Source: Ceratothoa steindachneri
Lineage: Eukaryota > Arthropoda > Malacostraca > Isopoda > Cymothoidae
Reading direction: 5' to 3'
Assembly: GCA_963969495.1 (NCBI GenBank)
Contig: OZ018317.1
Coordinates: 219,050,691 to 219,114,690, forward strand
Length of the DNA: 64,000 nt
Shown: positions 43,061 to 55,654 of the stretch, one piece after another
Layout: every line of letters begins with the position of its first letter
How positions within the stretch are numbered: the stretch's first letter is position 1
Made by a program: the position numbers and the translations under genes
The notes under the pieces: model-generated
Seen by the model: only the letters and a program-made list of their open reading frames with translations
What the model was told of the DNA's origin: nothing
Database searches by the model: none

Positions 43061-43189
43061 CTGCATATCACACTTCTCAACCAAACTCCTAAAATTTTCA
43101 AACTTCAATTTAAACCTCAAATTCTCCTTTAAACTAGAAAGGCATGGGACAAAAGGGTCTACGTACCCTACCTACACCTCATTTCCTCA

Positions 43190-43500
43190 GGTAGGTCCTC
43201 CTTTTCGCATTTTTTACCCACTTTCTGGTTTCTCATTTCTGGTAAACACTGGTAATAAATGCAGTGTCATACCAATTTCTAAGTCCGATAAAGCTTCTGC
43301 TTCCTTATATTTAGTTCTGAAGGCAGCCAATTCAACCAATATTAGGACCTATGGAAGGCGAAACCTTCAAGTTTCACTCGGACTCCGTCGGATTTTTCAA
43401 TATAGGGCTTCAATTTTCTTTCGGCTCACAACCTTTTGGTCGATTCTCGACCCCAAAAGCTTGTCGACCACAAAACACTACTCACAGTTTCAAGTTCGTA
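43190..43500 (+). pseudogene. gypsy aspartic protease
   Basis: Reads FSFLVNTGNKCSVIPISKSD near 43220-43290. The catalytic triad is NTG instead of the normal DTG, so it is inactive. A 'TYGRRNLQVSLGLRR' segment and 'FWSILDPKSL' follow in shifting frames, matching the layout of this gypsy clade's protease. Confidence 0.7.
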
Positions 43501-43699
43501 CTGACATTGTCAGAGTACCCTCCTTTCTATTCGTCTCACACCCACCGAGCCACCATTTCAGCGCCTTCTCCAGGAGTTTCTTGAACTCACCCTCGCACCT
43601 CCGAAGGATAGGCCCGTGATGAATTTCAATTTCTGGTGGAGGCAGGGACTTCAGGCCTTCCGCTTCTCCGTGGGCCTCCCCACTCCACATTGTTCCCTA

Positions 43700-44570
43700 A
43701 GTACACGCCAGGAAAATTCAAAGCCGTTGGGAACTAGAGGGCTCTAAACGCTATCACAATCACTGACCGATATCAATTGCCTTTCATAGCCGATTTCACC
43801 TCATCTTTCTCTGACTGTACTCTCTTTTCTTGTCTGGATCTAGTTCGTGCTTTCAACCAGATGCCTATTCACCCAGACGATGTCCCAAAGACTAACATCA
43901 CCACTCCGTTTGTATGTTTTAAAATGGGAAAAATGCCATATCGATTGCGCAACTCTGGTCAAACTTTCCAGCGCTTTATAGACCAAGTCCTTAGGGGTCT
44001 TCCCTTTGCATTTTGCTACATCGATGACCTTCTAATAGCATTCCCCTTGCTGGAGTAACACCTTTTTCACTTTCGTAAGGTTTTTTCTCGTTTTTGAGAG
44101 TGCGGTATAATACTCAACACCTCCAAATGTCTCTTTGGTGTCTCACAATTCTCCTTTTTGGGCCACCATATCTCGAGTGCAGGAATTGGCCCACGCGAAG
44201 ATAAAGTTACCCTGATGCGCAAAATTCATCTACCCACATCACGCGAACACCTCAGACGTTTCTGTGCTATGATCAACTTCTACTACAGATTCATTCCAAG
44301 TTATGCCCAGGTCATGCAACCTATTAATTCTATGTTCACCAAACCCCCAAAGAATTCTTCTCTTGAATGGTTTACTGGGGCGTGCAATGCATTCTCTCGC
44401 ACCAAAGAGGCTATTGTCCGCGCTGTAAAATTGGCTCATCCTCACCCAGGAGCCCCCATCAGTGTATCCTCAGACGCATCCTCGACTCGTGTAGGTGCAA
44501 CCTTACAACAAAAGATTGGCGACCAATGGCAACCTCTTGCTTTCTTCTCTCGCTCTCTTTCTGACTCCTA
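43700..44570 (+). pseudogene. gypsy reverse transcriptase and start of RNase H
   Basis: 43777-44058: SCLDLVRAFNQMPIHPDDVP, TNITTPFVCFKMGKMPYRL, FQRFIDQVLRGL and the catalytic YIDD near 44020, all intact. After a stop, 44158-44571: GHHISSAGIGPREDKVTLM, TSREHLRRFCAMINFYYRFI, FSRTKEAIVRAVKLAHP and VSSDASSTRVGATLQQ, where the RNase H begins (SDAS). Two frame interruptions. Confidence 0.85.
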
Positions 44571-44571
44571 A

Positions 44572-45010
44572 AGGAGGTATAGTACGTTTTCTCGCGAGCT
44601 CCTTGTAGTATAGCTCGCAATCCACTACTTCCGCCATCACTTGGAAGGACGCGAATTCATTATTTTTACGGACCATAAGCCTTTGGTTGGTGCTTGTTCG
44701 TTCCGTAGTACTTCGTCAGTACACACTGCAGTTGATGCTCGTCATCTTGACTTCATCCTGCATATGACGAATGATATTCGCATGTTCCTGGTTTTTCCAA
44801 CGTCGTACCTGATGCGCTTTCTAGCATTGCCGCGATGTCTAGCACGCAGCGCTCTTACACTGCGCCCATCGATTATGCAACCATATCGCTAGCCCAGGAA
44901 CAAGATCAAGACATGCAAACACTGCGTCACTCTTCTCAACTTGTCGTTCGCGAGATAGAGTTAACGGACAGTCCTTCCAGGTGCATCCTAGTCGACTATT
45001 CATTACCTGA
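44572..45010 (+). pseudogene. gypsy RNase H (end) and linker
   Basis: 44641-44760: LEGREFIIFTDHKPLVGAC (catalytic aspartate) and VDARHLDFILHMTNDIR. A frameshift then leads to SSTQRSYTAPIDYATISLAQ (44838) and the connection to integrase. Confidence 0.78.
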
Positions 45011-46010
45011 CTGTCCTCGCTCTCTAATTCCTTTTGTTTACCGTCGGCACATTTTCGACCAAATTCACGGTCTCTCTTATCTTGGTGTTAATGCTACACG
45101 CAAGACTTCGTGTAACCAGGTATTAATGCCGATGTGGCCAAGTGGACTCGCTCATGCCTGTCATGCCAGCTGCCAAAGTCCATCGTCAAACAAAAGCTCC
45201 TCTGGTCCCGTTTCCTCTTCTTTCGTCACGCTTTAACGCCGTCCTTTGCCTTACTCACATGGTCGCAATTATCTTCTTACCATGATCGATCGTTTTACTC
45301 GATAGTCAAAGGAAGTTTCTACTTTGGACATCAGAGCTTCTACTGTTATTAAAGCCTACGACTCATCGTGGGTTGCTCGGTTTGGTGTTCTTTCAACAAT
45401 CATGACTGATCGTGGCAGCCAATTTGAATCCCACCAATGGGAGGCACTCCTGTCAGTGCTTGACTCCTTTCGTCTACGTACGACTAGCAACCACCCCCAA
45501 AGCATGCCAAAGTGGAATGGTTGCAAAGGACGCACAAAGCAAGATTACGCTACACAGTTCCCAACATCACTTGGGTAGACAAGCTTCCTTTTATTCTCCT
45601 GTGTATTAGTTCATCCTTGAAAGAGGACTTGGCGTGCTATGTGGCGGGACTTGTCTACGGTACTCAACTTCGTCTTTCTGGTCAATTCTTTTCTTATTCT
45701 GACCAACCTCTACCCTCTCACCTTGATCCTGCTTCATATGTACATAATTTTGTACGAGTTATGGCTGAAGTTAAGCCAACCGCCCTTAGAGTGCCTGTCA
45801 GTTATATAACCTTCATGCCGAAAGAGATGACAATATGCTCCCATGTTTTCGTCCGTCACGATTCAACTCGCACTTCTTTGCAACAGTCTATGATGGACCC
45901 TTCCTCGTTATCTCCAGGAAGCCGAAGTCCTTCGTACTTCAGCTTGGCCCTAGGCAGGATACTGTCTCCATAGACCGCATGAAACCCGCCTTTATAAAAA
46001 ACGTTCACCT
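45010..46010 (+). pseudogene. gypsy integrase
   Basis: Zinc finger: FDQIHGLSYLGVNATRK near 45055 (HH) and in another frame RSCLSCQLPKS near 45145 (CC). Core: FGVLSTIMTDRGSQFESHQW near 45380-45440 (second aspartate), then NHPQSMPKWNG. The first aspartate region near 45240-45300 is garbled and the glutamate is not identifiable. C-terminal part: CSHVFVRHDSTRTSLQQ near 45838 and DTVSIDRMKPAFI near 45955. At least four frameshifts. Confidence 0.8.
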
Positions 46011-46149
46011 ATAAAGCCATTTGCCCCTTCTTTCTCCCACTATAACTTTATGCTCCAGTAAGCCCCCAAAACCATCTCCATCCCACCCTTTCAACAACCC
46101 CTACTACTCAAATTCCGCCTTTCGTTTCGCTGCCTCTTCCTTTGGTGTT

Positions 46150-46226
46150 AACATAAGAACATAAGAAAAGAAGGAGACTGCAAAAGACCATTCATGGCCT
46201 ACACTTGGCAGCTCCTGTTGCAGGAA
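46150..46226 (+). repeat. short insert interrupting the gypsy tail
   Basis: TAACATAAGAACATAAGAAA, then GAAGGAGACTGCAAAAGACC and GGCAGCTCCTGTTGCAGGA. This string has the look of a conserved dispersed repeat seen in crustacean DNA (from memory, unverified). It separates the integrase from the C-terminal tail. Confidence 0.45.
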
Positions 46227-46513
46227 CCCTCGTCGGAAGCGGTGGTCAGTTAAGATCAAACCTTTCCATGACTGGTCAATCTGTCAGCAAAGAACAGGAC
46301 TCGGACTCCCACGTCCCGCTTGACGCCATCTCGGAAGGAACCGACATGCAGATCAGCTTCGCTCCATCAACCTTCACACGTGACAGCGACTCGTTCTACG
46401 CTACTGGAACTGCCACAGCGAATATGTGTCCCCGTACCCGCAGTCAAACCAATGGTACTGTCACACGCTCCCGTCGTGTCGTTAGGAGACCTCGTCGTTA
46501 CACGGACCAGTAG
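46205..46513 (+). pseudogene. gypsy polyprotein C-terminal tail
   Basis: Open 102-codon frame, serine/threonine-rich, ending RSRRVVRRPRRYTDQ. The 'RSGR.V..P.RY' ending is the usual last block of this gypsy group and parallels SGRRVKFERNPTYHYF of the copy at 15-17.5 kb. A purine tract and the 3' LTR follow within 45 bp. Confidence 0.65.
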
Positions 46514-46554
46514 TACTCTATTATAAAAAGTGGGAGTAACTTTCTTAGGAGGGG

Positions 46555-46610
46555 TGTTATAGCAATGACCTCTGGGGCATTCTTATGAATAATAATAATC
46601 CTGGAGAAAT

Positions 46611-46673
<63 letters not shown>
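46555..46673 (+). repeat. start of gypsy 3' LTR, running into (TA)n
   Basis: TGTTATAGCAATGACCTCTG, then AATAATAATAATCCTGGAGA and (TA)n from 46615 to 46673. After the TA array the sequence no longer matches the 5' copy. Confidence 0.7.
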
Positions 46674-48649
<1,976 letters not shown>

Positions 48650-49165
48650 AGGAAATCACAAACGGCGGAATTTCGGACTCTGTATTTCGGGCGTAGAACT
48701 CAGGGTGTTTCGGCGTATGATGAATCGATACGGGTGTGTCCTGTATTCGTGTGAGCTTATTCCTTGTTTTGGGTTGGTATCTTAATTGACTGCGACCCTG
48801 ACTGCGCTGACTGTGGGTGTAATTGTGAAAGTGCCCGTGACTCTGATTGACTGAATTCCTGCTATTCTATCTTGCCTTGGTCTAACTAAGATGTATATAC
48901 GTTGGCGCACGCCTTGAGCATGGCTTACCATTAGCCAATGATTTCATTTGGGCATGGAGATAGAGATTCATTTTATCGAATTCCATAAGATGCGACTTTG
49001 CGTTTTACGGTTTCCCGCTAGCAAATAATGGCCGCTTCTATCGTGTTTTCTGCTCAGCACCTGCTATCAAACTTGTTTGAGCAGCTGACCTTTTAGCGCT
49101 GCTTGTGGAACTCGCTTACTTCGTTTTACTGTGTATGTGTGTGTAATGTGTACATGTGCAAGCAA
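48650..49165 (+). repeat. dispersed repeat S, copy B
   Basis: Collinear with 35880-36410, same orientation: CAAACGGCGGAATTTCGGAC near 48659, TACCATTAGCCAATGAT, TAGCAAATAATGGCC, CAGCTGACCTTT and ACTTCGTTTTACTGTGTATG. Non-coding. Differences are spread along the whole length, so the copies are old. Confidence 0.8.
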
Positions 49166-49424
49166 CATATATATTATTTACATAGACTATTGGTATAGAT
49201 TCTTTGTTACAAAAGCTATACATTATTATTTTACAGAGATGTTACGTATTATTTACACAAAGAGTTATTATTATTTATGAAAACTGCTACTTATTTTAGA
49301 TTATTTGCATGTGCATAGTTGTGACAGTGCCTTTTACAAGCCTTCATAGGATTCACATGATGGCACTACAGTCCTGATCGATATAAAACTCCGTAATGAA
49401 AGCCCTTATCAACAGAGCCTCCTC
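49166..49424. other. unassigned
   Basis: AT-rich, with repeated ATTATTTACA-like words (49190-49300). No gene seen. Confidence 0.4.
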
Positions 49425-49660
49425 TCACTCTTCCAGGGTTTTGAAATCAGAGTTATCCTTTTCTTAGGTGGTCTGCCTGTCATGGCTAAGACCTCCACCT
49501 ACCCGTCCAAGCCAGTCACAGAGGGAACCTCCCTAGTAAATAGTGTCAGCTTTTTTAAAAAGAATCCGGACGGAAATTCAAACTGCCGTCAACAACGGCT
49601 ATCATCAAACGCCAAATGACACTGCCATGAAGCAGAAAAGATGGGCTCATACCACAACCC
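49425..49660 (-). mobile_element. SINE1, copy 2
   Basis: Reverse complement of the 32-kb SINE: GGCAGTTTGAATTTCCGTCC (B box region), GATTCTTTTTAAAAAAGCTG, CACTATTTACTAGGGAGG, CATGACAGGCAGACCACC and ACTCTGATTTCAAAACCCTG in order on the minus strand. The A box end is diverged. Confidence 0.72.
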
Positions 49661-49714
49661 AAGATAGAAAAATGAAAAAACAATTATAATAGGCCTTTAT
49701 TACCAAGTATTCAT

Positions 49715-50370
49715 GAGCGAATGATATAAGGAAGACGAAAAAGTTCTCAAAGGCATTATTCATCAAAATGCCATCCCCACTGATCCAATAAAACAAATTA
49801 AATTAGTAATTCATTACAGGCAAAAGAAGAAACGCACTCTTGTCATAAAGAATAGGTGCCTTCCCGTGACGGGCCACTTACAGAAATGTAATATTTTGTA
49901 TGAATATACATGCAACGTCGGTGACTGTGAACATCACACTTCCTTGTACATTGTCATGACATCCACAACTCTGTCTCGGTGTCGAACAGAAAACCTCCAA
50001 GACGTAGCCATCAAAGGCCACACTGCGAAACATTGGACGACCCTCACTCGAGAAATGCTAAATAGCAAAACAATCATCATTTTCCGTGAAAGTGATCGAT
50101 GACGACTGCGCATGGCGGAAGCCGTCACAATATGGAAGCGAAGACCTCAAACAAGACATCCAGCTCCAGCCATACACCAGCTTACCCATCATTGTAGTCT
50201 TAATATCAATTGCATTGCATCATAACCAGCCCTAAGTTTACTTTGCCTCCTTTACCGATCAGTCAATTTTTGTATTTGCTTATAGTTTACCGAGGTAAAC
50301 ATTATTCAATCTTTATCAATTTTCTCACATCTGATTGGTCTAAACAAATATTCATAGGAACTGAAATAAA
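49715..50370 (+). pseudogene. Penelope-like element 1: GIY-YIG endonuclease and 3' UTR
   Basis: PLEs are retroelements with an RT related to telomerase and a C-terminal GIY-YIG nuclease. Plus strand: KVLKGIIHQNAIPTDPIKQ and LVIHYRQKKKRTLVIKNRC (the RT-EN linker), then 49866-50102 with NILYEYTCNVGDCEHHTSLY, where the PLE zinc-binding and GIY-YIG start lies, TTLSRCRTENLQD and TTLTREMLNSKTIIIFRESD. The Y.G of the second YIG half is replaced (YIVMT). The RT is absent (5' truncated). The 3' UTR contains TATAGTTTACCGAGGTAAAC and TTTCTCACATCTGATTGG, repeated at 62400. Confidence 0.82.
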
Positions 50371-51125
50371 GGGAGGAGAGACATAGAAAGTTCCTCCACC
50401 CTCCCAGCCCCCTCGGCCTTCCCTCTGCCCCTCCAAAGCCCTATGCGGGGTTTCGGGAGGAATGAAGAAGAGTTCAGGAGACAGAGAGGGAGAGGAAGAG
50501 TAAAGGGTAGAAGAGATTGAAATAGAGTAGTAGACTTGAAAGTTGACCTAGTTGGTCGGTGGACTTACAGCTTTACGTGGGTTCTGAACCAAGGTGTGGA
50601 TTATATCCTTTAGATGTGAAGGATAGAAGATAAGTGTAGGGAGAAGTGAAAAGAAATGCTAGGTTTGTAATTTAATGATAGGATGCATGGAAATCATGTT
50701 AATCTCTTTCGTTTTAGTAATATGTCTTAGTTTTGAAATTAGATAGTTTTAGTTAGTAGTTGCCTGATTCTCAGGCTATCCTTCTTTCTTGTTTAATATT
50801 AGGTCATATTTGTTACTGCTAATGTTTTAAGGCGTTCAAACCGATGTTGTTGATGTTTTTTATACTATTGGTAAAGTTTTCCCATAACTCTTTCTTTGTT
50901 ATTTCTTTACAAGTTAAATGAATCTGCTATAATAGTAAAAGTTTTGATGTATACCCTTTCATACTTTTCCAACTTATCGCAAGAAAATTCCTTCCGCTTC
51001 CTTTGTTGTATATGTGGGGAAGTGGCGATGTGCTCCCTCATCTTCTCTTTGAGTTATCAATTCGAAGATTTCTTCTCCTATTGCTTGTTGCGTGTTTTCT
51101 ATTAGTTTGTTAGCTCTTTTTGCTA
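50371..51125. other. unassigned
   Basis: C-rich start (50390-50450), then AT-rich. No supported ORF. May hold the missing 3' end of family J copy 6 (which reads minus). Confidence 0.4.
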
Positions 51126-51129
51126 TTAT

Positions 51130-53490
51130 TTTGTCCCCTTCTTATTTTGTTTACTCGTACTCTTGCGTTCTTGCTGTATCATGCCATGCTTATTGTTAAT
51201 CCTAGTACTTTAGTTTCATTGGTGTAAATGTATCTTTCTTCTTCGAACTATATGTCTCCAAGTTGTCTCCTGTAAACCTAAACAATTTTAAACCTATTTC
51301 TGTTCGTTTTTATTTTCCATTTTCTTTCATATCCATTGATCCTCCCTATTTCATCTGCTGTTAGTCATGCCGGAATTTCGCCATTCTTGTATGGACAAAC
51401 GACGAATTTCGTGACGTCATCCGCGAACTGTATGTTGGGGCACCCTTCCGTATAGGGTGTTGGAATGTCTGAAGTGTACACTGAGTATAACGAAGGACTT
51501 AGACACCATCCCTGCGGAAGACCAGTTTCTAGCTTGATTCTTTCTCCTTGGTATTCCCGATCTCGATGTATGCGTATCGTTCCATCACGTAGCCACAGAT
51601 TAATCTTACTAATTTGTTGTTCATTCGTAATTGCTGGATTTTTTATTGCATTCGCCTTACCCAAACTCCTTCGAATGCTTTTGAAACCTCCCCGCAGACG
51701 GTATCAACGCTAGCCTTTTCCTTTTTGTTTTTTGGCTATTTTTCCATGATGACCGGGCATTTCTGTGCTCCCCTTACTAAAAACGAATAGGTATTTGTTT
51801 TGAAGATTGTTTGCTTCCAAGTGCTCACTTAGTCGTTGATTGATTATTTCCTTGAACACCTTCCCGATGAAGTCAAGTGGAGATGGGTCTATAGCTTTTG
51901 ACGCTAAAGATAATTTTTGCGACCTTTAGTTCATCCGGGAAGTAGCCGGTGTTAAGGCTTGCATTTAGTACACATTTTATTTCCTTAAGGTTTTTTTTTC
52001 AGGTGCTGCTTCATAATGCTTCTTGGTGATTCCTGATCTTCCTGGTGCCTTCTGCATGAATAGCGAAATTGTGGTTCTCACTTCTTGTACGGTGATCTTC
52101 GCGTTGATACCGTCGTAGGTGTCTCTCTCTTTCTCTCTCTCTCCCTCTCTCTCTCTCCCTCTCTCTCTCTCTGCATCCACAAATGGGTGAGGGTGTGGTT
52201 TTTGATTTCCTCGTTGAGTGAGTCTATAATGTATAATGTTGTGCTCGAAATCGATATAAAATTCTTCATTATCCTCTTTGCTTATGTCGAATATCCTCTT
52301 CCAATGATCCCTGAATATCTGTTTTATATGTCCTCGTCTTCTATGTTGGTTCCTTGATTGTCTTTTATTATCATTTTTCTTGTTTCAGCTTTGCCTTTCA
52401 TTTGATTTACTTTCCTCCAATATTCCTTTACAGGTGCATCATTATCGATCCTTTGTATTGTTTAATTCCAGGTGTTCCCCTTTGTTTTTCTATTACCTCT
52501 CTAGTCAGTTCTATTTTTTGTCCTTCTCATTTCTGTGTGTAGCTCCCACGTTGTTCCGTTCCTTCTGATTTCCTCGGAGATTTCCCATAGTCTTATGTTC
52601 TTCCGTACCATTTCGGGCGTCCATGTTTTAAGGGCGTGAATGTCTTAATTGTCTTGTAGCCGTCTTTTTAATCATTTTTTAGTCTGCTGCTTGCATCGAG
52701 CTTCTTAATTTTCTAATTCAGTATCTATCTCTTCTAATGTTGCTCCTTTTAGTGGTTCTGGTTTATATGAATTCAGTTTCCCCCTGTATTTTCCCTAGTC
52801 CATTTTATGGAAAGCTTTTCTTACTTTTCCGGAGATCTGTATTAGAATCAAACGGATTGATGGTAAGGAGTACAGCTGTGTGTTCTGTATATGGTACGAG
52901 TATATCTTCTGGCCTCATATAATGGTTATAAGGGAGATAATTATTGCCCAGGCAGATGTCCAGTTTTGAGGCTGTGGTCCGTGTCACCTAAGTTGGGTAC
53001 TCGGGACATAGCTGTTGGCAGATGCCTCTTACGAACGTAGCTTCCAGGTGCCTCCCTGCTCCGTTATTGGTTCTATAACAGCTCGCTTGACAGTTGGCAT
53101 TGAGGTCGCCCATGAATATCACCGGTTTTATGCTGTTGAAGATGTTAATGAAGTTATTAATGGGAAAATGATCTGTCCTTGGCGGTGGATATCTTGTAGC
53201 GATTGTGATGTTCATCAGTTCCAATTTTACTTCCACAGCGATATAAGATTCGTCTAGATCTTCAGGAATTCTGTATTTGATGGCCTTCTTGATCGTTATA
53301 GCAGCTCTGTTGTGTACTTCTTCCGTAGGATTTAGGGCTAATACGTAATAGTTCGAAATTTTATCTCGTCATTTTCTAGGTTAATTCCGTGATCCGAAAT
53401 TAAGTTAATATCTGGGTCTAATCTTCTAAAAAGATGTTACTGTACGTATGTTTTTATTTCTCCATCCGTTGATGTTTAACTGTAGTATAC
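51130..53490 (-). pseudogene. family J copy 6 ORF2 (EN-RT)
   Basis: EN: 53236-52988 MNITIATRYPPPRTDHFPIN and VIFMGDLNANCQASCYR, then 52987-52805 ASKLDICLGNNYLPYNHY and TEHTAVLLTINPF, where the SDH box has become TEH. RT: 52180-51977 SLFMQKAPGRSGITKKHYEA, and 51664-51365 LWLRDGTIRIHRDREYQGER, ETGLPQGWCLSPSLYSVYTS and catalytic QFADDVTKFV near 51400. The thumb is traceable in pieces to 51130. FADD replaces YADD. Confidence 0.8.
52119..52172. repeat. (CT)n microsatellite
   Basis: CTCTCT tract with CCC interruptions, about 54 bp. Confidence 0.95.
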
Positions 53491-53589
53491 TTAGTCTTAC
53501 TTAGTATACTAGTCTTGTCCATTGCGATTAGATAATTCCTAAAGCGTTGCCGGTCCATCTGATTTTTCAATCCGTCCGTTGAAAAGGGT

Positions 53590-54600
53590 AGTTTTTATTT
53601 CTGTTTCCTTGATTGTTTCTTAATCTCTCTGTTTTGCGTGTTCTTGCTCGTGGTTGGGGATGAGGGACTAAGAGAGATCTTCATTGTGGTCTGGCTCGGG
53701 CTCCTCTCCCACTTGGATATTTTTCCTTCTTTGGGTTTTTCCTTTGTCGGTGTCGCTTTCCTCGATTTCCCTTGCGCTCTCTTCTTCCTGAGCGTTCTCT
53801 TTAGCGACCGCATCAGTCGTCTGCATGTTCAAGATTGCTAACGAATTTACCTGATGAGAAATGATTATCGGTTGCAGTCCGTTGTCTTTAGTAGTGCGTT
53901 TAGGCTCTTCTCTTAGGTTTCGGGCTGCAGGGCGTTCTGGACATGTGCGTGGATTACGCATGTATATATTTTTTCATACATGCCTCCCGTAATGTTAGGT
54001 AATGTTGTTGTTACATTTCCTTGTGCGTCCATCTTAGTTGCAGCAGCATATGAGGTGTTGTCTCTAATAAACTTCTTTTCCAGTTGTTTCCTCGCCTTTC
54101 TTTTGATGACTTCTTTTCTTATGGGGCATTGTATCGCCATCGTTCTGTGGCGCCCTCCGCAGTTGATGCACTTCTTCGTTGTATTAGTGCAGTTTCTAAA
54201 GTTTGTCCTTCTGTAACACATTCAGAACACATTATTTGTCCGTTCTTCGGGCAATTGGTCGACGTTTGGTCTTCGATGGCGTAATAATTGAAACATTTGT
54301 ATTTTTTTGAAGGGGAGGGGGGGGGGATCCTGCTCGCGGGTCCTCCCCTCTCCTGTTCTGCGCCGACGACCGGAGGGGACAAAGGATGAGGAGGTTCCGC
54401 GGCCGACTTGCTCCTGGAGAAACTTCCCACACTTTTGACTCTCATTTCAAGTAAACCGATGGTGAAGTGCTTAGTGGGAAGTCCGGAGCAAGCTTTAGAA
54501 GATGGGAAATAGAAAAGTAAAAGAGAGGGATGATTAGTGAGGAGGTAGACTGAGCAACCGGGGGTGTTCAAAAGTGAAAAAGGAATACCCATGCCCAAAG
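53590..54600 (-). pseudogene. family J copy 6 ORF1
   Basis: Zinc knuckles near 54310-54140: CFNYYAIEDQTSTNCPKN and MCSECVTEGQ, then in the next frame NCTNTTKKCINCGGRHRTM. The third knuckle matches CLNCGNSHRTLSMAC in copy 3. It continues AIQCPIRKEVIKRKARKQLE, TYAAATK-like and YTCVIHAHVQNALQPE near 53930. The tail 53961-53595 is rich in E, K and S. The family core upstream of the knuckles is not readable. A proline/serine-rich stretch is found there instead (54400-54320, near a G-run). Confidence 0.75.
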
Positions 54601-54620
54601 GATAAGGGGGCCTTGCTGAT

Positions 54621-55190
54621 TAACGCGGATTCTGAACCACCGTACTACATTTACTTATCATTCTTTCTTCCTTTCTCACACTCTTAGTCCTTAAGTTCCT
54701 CATTCAAGTAGCGAGAGAACCGCCTTATCTATGTTGCCTTTTGCTGTTTCTCTTTCAGTGGTGTGTTTGTTGTAGCAGTCATGTCGTTTAGTGTTATCTT
54801 AGCTAAAGCTCTGAGCTTTTTCTGTTTGTTGTTATTTTCTTGTTTCTTTACTTATTTTCACTTCTGTATTGTTGTTTCCTTTTAATTACTTTCCTCTTGA
54901 TTTGAATTCTCTTGATGTATTCCTTTTGATTCGCTTTTTACTTTCCAATACACTTTGATTTGTTGATAATACCTATTTTCACTATTTCACTTTAGTTCAT
55001 TTGTTTTGTTTTAATTCATCACTTCAATTTAATTTATTATTGAACTTTAGTTCATTTATTTTACTACACTTCACTTGTCTTGCTTTTAACTTTTTGCTTC
55101 ACTATTAATTTTTTATTGAACTTATTAGTCGCGTGCGCTTAGTCTCGTGTGAATCTATATCTCACTATGTCTGTCCACGTTTTGCCTTTT
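54621..55190. other. AT-rich, T-rich low-complexity sequence
   Basis: Words such as ACTTTAGTTCATTTGTTTT and ACTTTAGTTCATTTATTTT recur near 54990 and 55043. No gene. Confidence 0.45.
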
Positions 55191-55194
55191 TTTG

Positions 55195-55440
55195 TAACTA
55201 ATAGGCTGATTCTGACGAAATTTGAAACCCTCATGTCGTTTTACATTCTCTTTCCAATGATATAATTGCCAAAGTCCTCCCTAGGCTAGCCATGAAATTA
55301 TTTGGCAATAACATCATAACTATTCTACCGATTCGAACGAAATTTGAAACCCTTATGTTGCTTTACATTTTCTTTCGAATGATATAATTGCCAAGGTCCT
55401 GCGAAGCTTAGTCCGGGAATTATTGGAAGTTTTGAAGGTC
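55195..55440 (+). repeat. two tandem copies of a ~122-bp unit
   Basis: ACGAAATTTGAAACCCTCAT, then TTTACATTCTCTTTCCAATG, ATATAATTGCCAAAGTCCT and CTAG at 55215, repeated as ACGAAATTTGAAACCCTTAT and so on at 55337. Offset 122 bp, with substitutions. Confidence 0.88.
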
Positions 55441-55654
55441 GTAAGGTCATAAATCAGAATAAGTGAGAGCACGTGACTTTGGTCAGCAGATCTTGTTTAT
55501 ACTATAGTTCACTTTTATTCGTTTTATTTCCACTTTTCATTTTAGTTCTTCTGTTGTTGTTTCCTTAGTCGGTTGTTCGTTTTATGTTTGTTATTTTAGA
55601 TTCGGTTGTCTTTTTTGGTATCATTCGAGTGTCTTGTTTGGTTGACTTTGTTGA
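55441..55654. other. unassigned
   Basis: T-rich, no feature seen. Confidence 0.4.

Larger units (their letters stand above)
51130..54620 (-). mobile_element. family J LINE, copy 6
   Basis: Minus-strand copy covering ORF1 (54600-53590) and ORF2 (53490-51130). The 3' end is missing or unreadable below 51130. The layout is the same as copies 1 and 3. A (CT)n tract at 52119-52172 lies inside the EN-RT linker/RT start. Frameshifts and stops throughout. Confidence 0.8.
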
